Assembly: GCA_025363475.1 (NCBI GenBank)
Contig: JANYDS010000027.1
Coordinates: 1-64,000, forward strand
DNA from: Terriglobia bacterium
Lineage (GTDB): Bacteria > Acidobacteriota > Terriglobia > Bryobacterales > Bryobacteraceae
Direction: 5' to 3'
Length of the DNA: 64,000 nucleotides
Shown here: in pieces, positions 25,967 through 34,280 of the stretch
Layout: every line of letters starts with the position of its first letter
Numbering within the stretch: position 1 is the first letter of the stretch
Notes under the pieces: generated by a model
What the model was told of the DNA's origin: nothing
What the model saw: only the letters and a program-made list of their open reading frames with translations
Databases searched by the model: none
Made by a program: the position numbers and the translations under genes

Positions 25967-27815
25967 TTCGCCGATTCCTGATTCGGGGAGCCTCGAACGC
26001 GGCCGGTTCACTTACCTTCCGGTAGTGCCGGGGCGGCTCGAATTTGCGGCGGAAGTGCGTCGGCGCATCCTCACGGAAAGGCCTGCGGTTGTTGCGGTGG
26101 AATTGCCGGAAACACTGGAAGATCTTTATCTCGACGCTATTCGGCGGCTGCCGCAGATTTCAGTAATTTTCTATCATGACAATGCGTTCCGGCGCGATGG
26201 CAGCGAGCCGGAGCAGGCTGTCTACGTGCCTGTGGAGCCGACTGACCCTTTTGTGGAGGCTATCCGCAGCGCCCTGGAGATTGGAGCGGAGGTTGTGTTT
26301 GCCGACCCTGATGCGGGGGAGCGTCCCCACCTTCCTGATATTTATCCTGATACTTATTCGCTGACCTCGATTCCGCTGGGTGAGTACGTTGAGGCGTACC
26401 GTGTTTATCCGCAGGAACGCACGACGGAGCTGGAGCAGTTCGCGCGCGGTATTGCGTGGAAGTTGCAGGGTGCTGATCCGTTTGGGCGTGTACTGGTTGT
26501 GCTTTCGCTCAATCTGCTGGACCCCGTCCTGGATGCGATGGAAGAGCCACAGCAGGAACCGAAACGGCGTCGGCGCGAGGAATTGCAGCTGGTGAATCCG
26601 CATCCGGAATGTCTGGGTGAGATTCTTTCGGAATATCCGTTCCTGCAGGAGCGTTATGAGACCTTTCGCACGGGTAGTGTGGAAGAGTTGGTAGTGCGCG
26701 GTTCCGCTATGGTTGACCGGCGGCGTGCCCAGGTGGCGCTCTACCGGGAGGCCGAAGAACTGTATCTGGTGAACACCGGCGAAGTGATGCATTCGTGGCA
26801 GCGCCGGACGCTGGCGCGGTATACCCGCAATCTGGCGCGGACGCAGAATGATCTGGTGGCCTCGCTGTTTGATTTGACGGTGGCGGCGCGGTCGATTGTA
26901 GATGAGAACTTTGCCTGGGATGTTTGGGAAACGGCGTCGCAGTATTCGCCGCAGGAATCGTCCAGTGATCTTGAGACGGTGAATATTTCGGGTGAAGAGA
27001 TCTGGCTGCATACGAAGCGGATTCGGTTGCGGCGGCGTCTGCCCAGCACGAAACGGCGCATGGGGAACTTCGGGCTGAAGCGGAGGAAGAAAGAGAAGGT
27101 TCCGGGTGAATGGGCGAAGGAACTGAATGGTGCCAGTATTTGTTCCTATCCTCCCGAAGATATGGTGATTGAGGATTTCGGGCGCTTTCTTAAGAAAAAG
27201 GGCAAGAGTGTTTTGTCGGAAGAGCGTTCCACGGTTGAGCCTTTTACGGCTTCGCTGCTCGATGGGATTGACCTGCGGGAGACGATTCGCAACTGGCATG
27301 ACGGCAAGATTTTCGTTCGTAATATTCAGAAGATTCACGGCGAAGTGGGGTCGGTTGTGGTGATTTTTGATGATGACCGCGATGGCCGCTACGACTACAT
27401 GACGACTTGGCTGGGCGAGCATCAGAATGAATCGGATATGGCGTTCTATTCCACCGCGCCGTTTGAACATTTGATCGGGCCGGGGATTGGCAGGGCGGAG
27501 TACGGCGGGTTTCTGATGAGCCTGCCGGCGCGGCGCATGTATGACGTGTGGGCTGATCCGGATTACGATTTTGCGGAGACGAAAGCGGAGCGCCTACTGC
27601 TGGCGGGGCTGGATTACTCGATCCAGAAGTACGTGGTTTATGTGGCGGCTAAGCCTCCCCGGTCTGTGTTTCGCAATATCGCTTCGCAGTATGGGCGGAC
27701 CATTGTTTATGTGCCGATCGGGCAGCTTTCACCGGTGACGATGAAAAAAATTCGCGTGGTGCATGTGCTGGATGGCTATGACAAACGCGAAGGTGCGAAG
27801 GAGTTTATCTGGTAA
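25935..27815 (+). CDS. large partner protein with EreA/ChaN-like N-terminus
   Basis: 626 residues from the ATG at 25935, which has a GAGGAGG ribosome site. An upstream in-frame ATG at 25857 would extend much further into moxR. The N-terminal about 190 residues follow the pattern RPAVVAVELPETLEDL, then ISVIFYHDN, then AVYVPVEPTDPFVEAIRSA, then VVFADPD. I match this to the DUF5682/TraB-like EreA/ChaN group. A basic middle (RLRRRLPSTKRRMGNF) and a C-terminal domain with VVIFDDDRDGRYDYM and YVVYVAAKPPRSVFRNIA are unrecognised. No VWA or SWIM domain, usual companions of such MoxR pairs, is adjacent. Confidence 0.72.
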   Translation: MSGAPGPLLPDSPIPDSGSLERGRFTYLPVVPGRLEFAAEVRRRILTERPAVVAVELPETLEDLYLDAIRRLPQISVIFYHDNAFRRDGSEPEQAVYVPVEPTDPFVEAIRSALEIGAEVVFADPDAGERPHLPDIYPDTYSLTSIPLGEYVEAYRVYPQERTTELEQFARGIAWKLQGADPFGRVLVVLSLNLLDPVLDAMEEPQQEPKRRRREELQLVNPHPECLGEILSEYPFLQERYETFRTGSVEELVVRGSAMVDRRRAQVALYREAEELYLVNTGEVMHSWQRRTLARYTRNLARTQNDLVASLFDLTVAARSIVDENFAWDVWETASQYSPQESSSDLETVNISGEEIWLHTKRIRLRRRLPSTKRRMGNFGLKRRKKEKVPGEWAKELNGASICSYPPEDMVIEDFGRFLKKKGKSVLSEERSTVEPFTASLLDGIDLRETIRNWHDGKIFVRNIQKIHGEVGSVVVIFDDDRDGRYDYMTTWLGEHQNESDMAFYSTAPFEHLIGPGIGRAEYGGFLMSLPARRMYDVWADPDYDFAETKAERLLLAGLDYSIQKYVVYVAAKPPRSVFRNIASQYGRTIVYVPIGQLSPVTMKKIRVVHVLDGYDKREGAKEFIW

Positions 27816-27846
27816 TGTCCCCCCGGGTGTAACGGGATCCCGCCCC

Positions 27847-28965
27847 TTAGACCAGAACGGTAAACGCGGTTTCCGTGCGAACCACAGGCCGGTAGAGCGT
27901 GTCGCGTTCCACCGGTGTACGGCCCGCGAGTTTGATCAAACGGAGCAGTTCGCCGCGCCGCAGGCCCTGCGTCACAGTGGAACCGGCATCGTGATAGATC
28001 TTTTCTTCCACTACCGTGCCATCAATATCGTCGGCTCCAAAACGCAACGCCACCTGCGCGATGCGCGGTGTCATCATCACCCAATAAGCTTTGATGTGCG
28101 GGATGTTGTCGAGCATCAGGCGGGCCACGGCGATGGTTTTCAGATCGTCGAATCCCGACGTTTTCGCGATATGCGAAAGCGCTGTATTATCCGGGTGAAA
28201 TGCCAGCGGAATGAAAGTGACGAAGCCGTTCGTCTGGTCCTGCAGGCCACGCAGTCTCACCAGATGATCTACCCGGTCCTCTTCATTTTCGATGTGACCG
28301 TACAGCATGGTGCAATTCGAACTCAGGCCCAGTTCGTGCGCCGTGCGAGCCGTCTCGAGCCATTCATCGCCGGTCAGTTTGTGGTCGCAGATGATGCGGC
28401 GCACACGTTCACTGAAAACTTCCGCACCGCCGCCTGGGAGCGAATCCATCCCGGCCGTGCGCAGTTGTTCCAGCACTTCACGAATCGACATTTTTTCGCG
28501 CCGGGCGAAGTAGCCGATTTCCACCATCGTGAACGCTTTGAGGTGAACTTCGGGATACCGTTCTTTCAAACCGCGCAGCATCTGACAGAACCAGTCGAGA
28601 GTAAGTTCCGGATGCAGGCCGCCCACAATGTGAAATTCCGTTACTGCTTCTGTCAGGCCTTTGCCGGCTGTTTCCCAAACCTGTTCGAGCGACATCGTGT
28701 AGGAATTGGGGTCGCGCTTCTGCTTGCCGAAAGCGCACAGACGGCAGCTTGCAACACAAACATCGGTGGGGTTGATATGGCGATTTACGTTGAAATAAGT
28801 GAGGTTGCCGTGCTTGCGTTCGCGCACGATATTGGCCATGTAGCCAAGTCCCAGCAGATCGTTCGAACGGAACAGCGTCACGCCATCTTCATAAGACAGC
28901 CTTTCACCCGCTTCCACTTTCTTGCGGATGGGTTCCAGACGACGGTCTTCAAAAGTGACGTTCAT
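27847..28965 (-). CDS. mqnE: aminodeoxyfutalosine synthase (radical SAM)
   Basis: 372 residues. The radical-SAM cluster is C70-x3-C74-x2-C77 (CVASCRLC). The sequence EFHIVGGLHPELTLDWF and the downstream HIKAYWVMM region are typical of MqnE rather than MqnC. It joins S-adenosylmethionine and 3-[(1-carboxyvinyl)oxy]benzoate to start menaquinone synthesis by the futalosine route. It lies 13 bp after the UbiA-type gene, and mqnB is found at 61.4 kb. Confidence 0.94.
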   Translation of the reverse strand: MNVTFEDRRLEPIRKKVEAGERLSYEDGVTLFRSNDLLGLGYMANIVRERKHGNLTYFNVNRHINPTDVCVASCRLCAFGKQKRDPNSYTMSLEQVWETAGKGLTEAVTEFHIVGGLHPELTLDWFCQMLRGLKERYPEVHLKAFTMVEIGYFARREKMSIREVLEQLRTAGMDSLPGGGAEVFSERVRRIICDHKLTGDEWLETARTAHELGLSSNCTMLYGHIENEEDRVDHLVRLRGLQDQTNGFVTFIPLAFHPDNTALSHIAKTSGFDDLKTIAVARLMLDNIPHIKAYWVMMTPRIAQVALRFGADDIDGTVVEEKIYHDAGSTVTQGLRRGELLRLIKLAGRTPVERDTLYRPVVRTETAFTVLV

Positions 28966-28978
28966 AGTTGGGGGACTC

Positions 28979-29866
28979 TCAGATGTGCTGGCGGGCTAAG
29001 AGTACATCCGCCGCCCAAAACACGAAGAATAACACGCTCACCCAGCCGTTCATGGTAAAAAATGCCGCATTCACGCGGGAGAGATCAGTCGGTTTGACCA
29101 GACCGTGTTCGTAAATCAGCAGCGCCGCGATGCCTGCGATGCCCACCACACTCAGGATTCCAAGTTCCAGCTGCCAGACCAGAACCAGCAGGCACAGGAT
29201 CATGCCGACATGCAGCAAACGGGCGATCATCAGAGCTTTCGCGATCCCGACAACGGCGGGGATGCTGTGCAGTTGCAGGTCGCGGTCAAAGTCGTAGTCC
29301 TGGCAGGAGTAGATGATGTCGAAGCCGCTGGTCCAGAAAGTGACGGCAGCGGTGAGCAGCAGAATGCGCGGATCGAGCGAACCTCGCACCGCAATCCATG
29401 CAGCAGCCGGGGCGATACCGAGCGCGAAGCCAAGCACGATATGCGCAAAGTGCGTGAAGCGTTTAGTGAAGGAATAACCGAAGACCACGGCGAGTGCGAG
29501 CGGAGCCAGGCGGAAACAAAGGGTATTCAGTTCCCATGCCGCGAACAGGAAAACAACGCTTGAAACTGCGGTAAAGCCCCAGCAAAAAGTTCGCGTCAGC
29601 AGGCCCGCCGGGATGTGGCGGATCTTCGTACGCGGATTGCGGGCATCGATTTCAGCATCCACCAGACGGTTGAAAGCCATGGCTGCGGAACGCGCGCCCA
29701 CCATGGCGACAACGATCCACAGCACGATCCACCAGACAGGGCTGCTCGCCGTGAAATCACCCTCGCGGAACGCCAGCAAAGCACCCGTCAGCGCGAACGG
29801 AAGCGCGAACACGGAGTGCTCGAACTTGATCATATCGAGCGTAAGCAAAATGCGTTTGAAAGGCAT
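28979..29866 (-). CDS. mqnP: UbiA-type prenyltransferase, probably MqnP
   Basis: 295 residues from the ATG at 29866; an ATG at 29887 is also possible, and neither has a clear ribosome site. Eight or nine membrane helices are visible. The two Asp-rich motifs are [12 protein letters not shown] (about 67-78) and the DYDFDRDLQ loop. These bind the prenyl diphosphate through Mg ions. Its position directly before mqnE supports a role in attaching the prenyl tail of menaquinone to the naphthoate head group. Confidence 0.9.
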   Translation of the reverse strand: MPFKRILLTLDMIKFEHSVFALPFALTGALLAFREGDFTASSPVWWIVLWIVVAMVGARSAAMAFNRLVDAEIDARNPRTKIRHIPAGLLTRTFCWGFTAVSSVVFLFAAWELNTLCFRLAPLALAVVFGYSFTKRFTHFAHIVLGFALGIAPAAAWIAVRGSLDPRILLLTAAVTFWTSGFDIIYSCQDYDFDRDLQLHSIPAVVGIAKALMIARLLHVGMILCLLVLVWQLELGILSVVGIAGIAALLIYEHGLVKPTDLSRVNAAFFTMNGWVSVLFFVFWAADVLLARQHI

Positions 29867-29893
29867 GAACGGGGCGGAAGGTACCATTTTAGC

Positions 29894-30640
29894 TTGAGCG
29901 AAGATCAAATCCGCGCCCTTCTTGAGGATGTCCGTACCGGCGCTTCCGATGTGGATTCTGCATTGCACCGTATCCGGCACCTGCCGTTTGAGGATCTGGG
30001 GTTCGCCAAGATCGATCACCACAGGGCTCTGCGCCACGGCATGCCGGAGGTCATTTTCGGGCTGGGCAAGAGCGCCGGCCACGTGGTGGCGATTGCCGAA
30101 AGGCTGCTGGCACGCGAAGGCAATGTGCTGATTACGCGGGCAACTCCGGCGATGGCGGAACGGGTAGTAGCGGAACTGCCTGATGCTGAATATTTCCCGG
30201 TGTCTGGCGCGATCCGGTTCTGGCGCAATCGGGTGAAGACCGGTAAAGGCAAGATTGCGGTGGTTTGCGCGGGCACCAGCGACATTTCCGTTGCTGAAGA
30301 AGCACAGGTCACGGCTGAGGTGATGGGCAACGAGGTTGAGGCTATCCACGATGTTGGGGTTGCGGGGATTCACCGCCTGCTCGCCAGCAGCGAACGCCTG
30401 GCTCAAGCACGGGTGGTGATTGTCTGCGCGGGGATGGAAGGTGCGCTGCCGAGTGTGGTGGGCGGTATGGTTTCGGTGCCGGTGATTGCGGTTCCTACCA
30501 GCGTTGGTTACGGCGCAAGCTTCCATGGACTGGCGGCGTTGCTGGGGATGCTGAACAGTTGCGCCAGCAATGTGACGGTGGTCAATATCGATAACGGTTT
30601 TGGAGCGGGCTACGTGGCGAGCCTGATTAACCGGCTATGA
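29894..30640 (+). CDS. larB: LarB-type pyridinium carboxylase
   Basis: 248 residues from a TTG at 29894; upstream in-frame starts would lie inside the divergent prenyltransferase gene. The C-terminal AIR-carboxylase (PurE-like) domain shows [14 protein letters not shown] and [14 protein letters not shown]. LarB carboxylates and hydrolyses nicotinic acid adenine dinucleotide as the first step of the nickel-pincer cofactor. larC, larE and lactate racemase are not adjacent, so the pathway is split or the protein has another role. The stop overlaps the next start (ATGA). Confidence 0.9.
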   Translation: MSEDQIRALLEDVRTGASDVDSALHRIRHLPFEDLGFAKIDHHRALRHGMPEVIFGLGKSAGHVVAIAERLLAREGNVLITRATPAMAERVVAELPDAEYFPVSGAIRFWRNRVKTGKGKIAVVCAGTSDISVAEEAQVTAEVMGNEVEAIHDVGVAGIHRLLASSERLAQARVVIVCAGMEGALPSVVGGMVSVPVIAVPTSVGYGASFHGLAALLGMLNSCASNVTVVNIDNGFGAGYVASLINRL

Positions 30641-31173
30641 GTATGATCGTCGCGGTGATGATCTGCTGGGGCATCTTCGGCGTGGTCTGGGTGGTGGGCA
30701 TCGCCGGCAATAAACGGGTCGTCCGTATGGAGAGCCTTGCGGATCGGGCGCTGCACATTTTCGGAACTTTTCTGGCGTTTTCGCTGTTGTTTCGTGACCC
30801 CCCGGCGCCGCAGCCTTTCGGAGGCTGGCTTGGTTTGGTGCTTACGGCCACGGGGGCGGCTGTCGCCATTTGGGCACGCTTCACGCTGGGCCGCAACTGG
30901 AGTGCTTCAGTGACGGTGAAAGCGAATCACGAACTGGTTCGCCGCGGTCCCTACAGGATGGTGCGGCACCCGATCTATGCGGGAATGCTGCTGGCGATTC
31001 TCGGAACAGGTCTCGCCTTCGGGCACGCGCAGGGGCTGCTGGCGTTTCTGGTCGCGCTGTTTACCTGGAAACGGAAATCCCTAACCGAAGAAAAATTCAT
31101 GGTGGAACAGTTCGGCGAGCAGTATGTACAGTACAAGCGCGACGTTAAGGCTTTAATACCGTTTCTGCTGTAG
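30637..31173 (+). CDS. isoprenylcysteine carboxyl methyltransferase-like membrane protein
   Basis: 178 residues with four or five membrane helices. The family signature [16 protein letters not shown] (about 108-123) and the C-terminal [16 protein letters not shown] pattern place it among ICMT/phospholipid methyltransferase-like proteins that use S-adenosylmethionine at the membrane. The substrate in bacteria of this type is unknown. Translation is probably coupled to larB by the ATGA overlap. Confidence 0.9.
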   Translation: MSMIVAVMICWGIFGVVWVVGIAGNKRVVRMESLADRALHIFGTFLAFSLLFRDPPAPQPFGGWLGLVLTATGAAVAIWARFTLGRNWSASVTVKANHELVRRGPYRMVRHPIYAGMLLAILGTGLAFGHAQGLLAFLVALFTWKRKSLTEEKFMVEQFGEQYVQYKRDVKALIPFLL

Positions 31174-32560
31174 CCTCCGCTGTAGTAAGAGGTTTGCGCT
31201 TCCAGCCTTCCTTGTTCACCTGACGTGACCGGCCCACGGCCATCGAGCCCGCCGGAACCTTGTGGGTGACCGTGCTGCCTGCGGCGATGTACGCGGTGCT
31301 TTCGATTTCGAGCGGCGCCACAAGCGTGGAATTGCTGCCGACAAAAACGCCGTCGCCGATGAAGGTCTGGTGCTTGCGGTGGCCGTCGTAATTACAGGTG
31401 ATGGTGCCTGCGCCGATGTTGACTTTATCGCCGAGGGTGGAATCCCCCAGATAGGCGAGGTGCATGGATTTCGAGCCTTTACCCATGCGTGTTTTCTTCA
31501 GTTCCACGAAGTTGCCCACGTGCGCACCTTCCAGCAAATGCGCTCCCATGCGGATGCGTGCAAAAGGGCCGGCGTGGGCCTTTGCATCCAGCTGCGAAGC
31601 GGTGATCAGCGAGAAAGGAAAAACCTCTACTTCATCGCCCAGTTGCGAATCGGCAATGATGGAACAGGCTCCGATGCGGCAATTTTCACCCACCACGGAA
31701 TGCCCGGTGATTTGCGCGAACGGCCCGATGATGGTGTCCATGCCGATCTGTACCTGCGCGTCGATCGTGACAGTTTCCGGCTTTTCAATGGTTACGCCGT
31801 CGAGCAGTAATTGATGGATCTTGCGGTCGCGAATAATTCGGTCTGCCGCAGCCAGTTCCACGCGGTTATTGATGCCGAGGACTTCATTGCTGTCGGCGAC
31901 TTTGAGCGGTACTACGCTGAGGCCTGCGCGGATGAAAATGGCCACCATGTCGGTGAGGTAATACTCGCCGCTCTTTTCATTGGCGCGGATTTCACCGGCG
32001 TGTTTCCAGAACAGTTCCGCGTTGAAGCAGAAGATGCCGGAATTGATTTCGCGAACCGCGCGCTGTTCGGGCGTGCAATCCTTCTCTTCCACAATTTCGG
32101 CCAGGCTGCCGGCGGCATTGCGGATCATACGTCCATAGCCGGTGGGGTTAGCCACTTCCGTGGTGATGACGGTGGCGACGGCAGCGCTGGAGAGTTGCAG
32201 TTCTGCCAGCGCCAGAAGCGTTTCAGTGCGGATGAGCGGGCAATCGCCGACAGAGACAATCAGACGGCCGCCCAGATGTTCCAGTTGATCCCGGCCGCTT
32301 AGAACGGCGTGCCCGGTGCCAGCCTGCACAGTCTGGCGGATGATACCTGCGCCTGTAGGCTCAGTCTCAGCTTCAACCTTCTCTGCCTGATAGCCGACCA
32401 CGACAAACACCCGCTCAACCGGGGCGACTTGAAACGCGGTATCGATGGAATGCCGAATGAGCGGCTTGCCTCCCGCGCGGTGAAGGACTTTAGGCAGGCG
32501 AGACTTCATTCGGGTACCCTGCCCGGCGGCAAGGATTACGACAGCGGCATCAGTGAGCAT
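31145..32560 (-). CDS. glmU: bifunctional GlmU (uridyltransferase and acetyltransferase)
   Basis: 471 residues. The N-terminal pyrophosphorylase begins with VVILAAGQGTRMKS (8-21). The C-terminal left-handed beta-helix (about 260-450) consists of hexapeptide repeats and ends with the SRQVNKEGW tail. It acetylates glucosamine-1-phosphate and converts it to UDP-GlcNAc for peptidoglycan and polysaccharide. Its start overlaps the end of the yvcK-like gene by 11 bp. It is convergent with the ICMT gene with a 29 bp overlap. Confidence 0.97.
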   Translation of the reverse strand: MLTDAAVVILAAGQGTRMKSRLPKVLHRAGGKPLIRHSIDTAFQVAPVERVFVVVGYQAEKVEAETEPTGAGIIRQTVQAGTGHAVLSGRDQLEHLGGRLIVSVGDCPLIRTETLLALAELQLSSAAVATVITTEVANPTGYGRMIRNAAGSLAEIVEEKDCTPEQRAVREINSGIFCFNAELFWKHAGEIRANEKSGEYYLTDMVAIFIRAGLSVVPLKVADSNEVLGINNRVELAAADRIIRDRKIHQLLLDGVTIEKPETVTIDAQVQIGMDTIIGPFAQITGHSVVGENCRIGACSIIADSQLGDEVEVFPFSLITASQLDAKAHAGPFARIRMGAHLLEGAHVGNFVELKKTRMGKGSKSMHLAYLGDSTLGDKVNIGAGTITCNYDGHRKHQTFIGDGVFVGSNSTLVAPLEIESTAYIAAGSTVTHKVPAGSMAVGRSRQVNKEGWKRKPLTTAEATAETVLKP

Positions 32561-33572
32561 TCGCCTTTAGTTTCGCAAGTCGGCGGAGCCGTTGCCCGCG
32601 AACGGCAAGGTCCACGGCGACGCGGGCAATTGCTGCGGGGTTGTGGCGGACTTTAGGGCCTTTCATGAGCAGGTCGGCTTCGATGACTTCGAGGCCCAGG
32701 CGCGCGATGGCGTCAAAATCATTTTCGATGGGCGCAGAATCCTGCAGGGCATAACCGCGGCGCAGGGCCGGTGAAACGCGGGAGGTGCTGATGATGGCGT
32801 AGTCGAGGAAGCGTCCGCCGGCATGGTCGCAGATAGCGGATATGTGGTCTGAGGCGGCAAACGCGGTGGTCTCGCCGGGTTGCGACATGAGATTGACGAA
32901 GTAAGCTTTCAGCGCCCTGGAGCGACGAATCGCTTCCGGAATGCCGGAAACCAGCATGTTGGGTATCACGCTGGTGAAGAGCGAACCGGGGCCGAGCGTA
33001 ATCAGATCCGCAGCGGCTATGGCGGCGAGGGTTTCCTTCACGGGCTTCGGACGATTCGGGATGATTCGCACCGTGCGAATGCGGCTTTGGCTGCGGCTGA
33101 TGCGGGTTTCCCCTTTGACGACGCGGCCGTCATCGAGCACGGCTTCGATTGAAACATTGGCTGCGGTGGAAGGGAAAATCCGCCCCGCGATGTTGAGTAC
33201 TTCGGAAGACTTGCGAACGGCTTCGGGGAAATCACCCATGATGTGAGTCATGGCGGTGAGGAAAAGGTTGCCGAAGCTGTGTCCCTTTAAGCCGTGGCCG
33301 GATTCGAAGCGGTATTGAAACAGGCGGGAGAGCAGGGCTTCGTCTTCGCACAGAGCCACCATGCAGTTGCGAATATCGCCGGGTGGCAGGACGTCAAATT
33401 CACGGCGCAGACGACCGGAACTGCCGCCGTCATCAGTGACGGTGACGATGGCTGTGATGTCGACAAGCGGTTCGCCGCCTTTGGCATCGTGAGTGTATTT
33501 TTTGAGGCCGTTGAGCAGCGACGAGAGGCCGGTACCGCCGCCGATGGCAACGATCCTGAGCGGTCCGATCAT
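32550..33572 (-). CDS. yvcK: YvcK/CofD-like protein (gluconeogenesis factor)
   Basis: 340 residues. The glycine-rich nucleotide site is IGGGTGLSSLLNGL (10-23), followed by the CofD-like ITAIVTVTDDGGSSGRLRRE block (shortened sense) with DDGG. The middle contains LGPGSLFTSVIPNM. YvcK proteins bind UDP-GlcNAc and help set carbon flow and cell-wall synthesis, which fits its overlap with glmU. Confidence 0.94.
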   Translation of the reverse strand: MIGPLRIVAIGGGTGLSSLLNGLKKYTHDAKGGEPLVDITAIVTVTDDGGSSGRLRREFDVLPPGDIRNCMVALCEDEALLSRLFQYRFESGHGLKGHSFGNLFLTAMTHIMGDFPEAVRKSSEVLNIAGRIFPSTAANVSIEAVLDDGRVVKGETRISRSQSRIRTVRIIPNRPKPVKETLAAIAAADLITLGPGSLFTSVIPNMLVSGIPEAIRRSRALKAYFVNLMSQPGETTAFAASDHISAICDHAGGRFLDYAIISTSRVSPALRRGYALQDSAPIENDFDAIARLGLEVIEADLLMKGPKVRHNPAAIARVAVDLAVRGQRLRRLAKLKANAH

Positions 33573-33593
33573 GCGGGTTGTCCCGGCGTGGCG

Positions 33594-34172
33594 TTAGCGC
33601 TGAGCAGCCAGCATGTCTTTGAGCGACGGCAACTGGGCAGCGAGGGCGCTGAACTCGGGATCTTGTCGCGCGAGGACGCGGTTGCGTGGCTCCAGGTCGA
33701 TGGCACGTCTTAAATTTTCACACGCACCGGCTGCATCACCGTCCAGACCGTGGCACAGGGCGAGTGTATAGAGGATGTGATCGCCTGCCGGTTCCAGTTC
33801 CAGCGCACGCGCGAGGTGGCGTTTGGCGAGCCCGATATCGCGTGCATTCAGGCGCTCCACTCCATAGTTAAAGTGGTCTTCAGCGGTGTGGAGTTTAAGG
33901 TCGAAGGTGGTGGCGCGGCGCAGGCAAACCTGTTCATAAGAGCGCGCCTTGTCCGCGACAGGCGCAGAGGGTCCGGCGGCGGCTTTATGAAAGCGGTCAC
34001 GCGCTTCGGCAAATTTGCGCTGCGCGAACAGTGCCACAGCCGATTCATAAACGCTCAGTTGAAGCTCTTCCGGACCTGGCGCGTGCGGTGTGTGAACCCG
34101 GGGCGCGGAGGCGGTGCTTTCGGGTGCGGCAGTTTTAGTTGTCTTGCCCGGTGCTGTGGTTTTCTTGGTCAT
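33594..34172 (-). CDS. tetratricopeptide-repeat protein
   Basis: 192 residues from the ATG at 34172 (MTKKTTAPGK); the frame extends upstream but without conserved sequence. A low-complexity Ala/Thr/Pro N-terminus (1-35) is followed by TPR-like helix pairs (AVALFAQRKFAEARDRFHKA; FNYGVERLNARDIGLAKRH; YTLALCHGLDGDAAGACEN). It probably mediates protein contacts in the cytoplasm. No specific partner can be named. Confidence 0.8.
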   Translation of the reverse strand: MTKKTTAPGKTTKTAAPESTASAPRVHTPHAPGPEELQLSVYESAVALFAQRKFAEARDRFHKAAAGPSAPVADKARSYEQVCLRRATTFDLKLHTAEDHFNYGVERLNARDIGLAKRHLARALELEPAGDHILYTLALCHGLDGDAAGACENLRRAIDLEPRNRVLARQDPEFSALAAQLPSLKDMLAAQR

Positions 34173-34211
34173 AGTCGGCGGCCTGTCGTGGGCCACAGGT
34201 GTACGTGGATT

Positions 34212-34217
34212 TATAAC
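34212..34217 (+). promoter_or_regulatory. possible -10 element for the serine hydrolase-NamZ gene
   Basis: TATAAC, one mismatch from consensus, lies 64 bases before the ATG at 34281 in a short AT-rich spot. No convincing -35 box is found at 16-18 bp spacing. Confidence 0.3.
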
Positions 34218-34280
34218 AGAATGCTGGATGCTACCGCAACTCATGCTGATACCCTCAAAATGGATCACAAGGAAAATGCC

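Noticed and set aside
26160-27470. 436-codon leftward frame opposite the ChaN-like partner gene
   Set aside because: Arg/Ile/His-rich antisense translation without domain features; the rightward gene has a ribosome site and coupling to moxR.
27763-29058. 431-codon rightward frame opposite mqnE
   Set aside because: mqnE is unmistakable on the other strand; this frame shows no motif.
29867-30526. N-terminal extension of the UbiA-type gene to 30526
   Set aside because: The extension is antisense to larB and bears no resemblance to prenyltransferases; the family core starts at the ATG near 29866.
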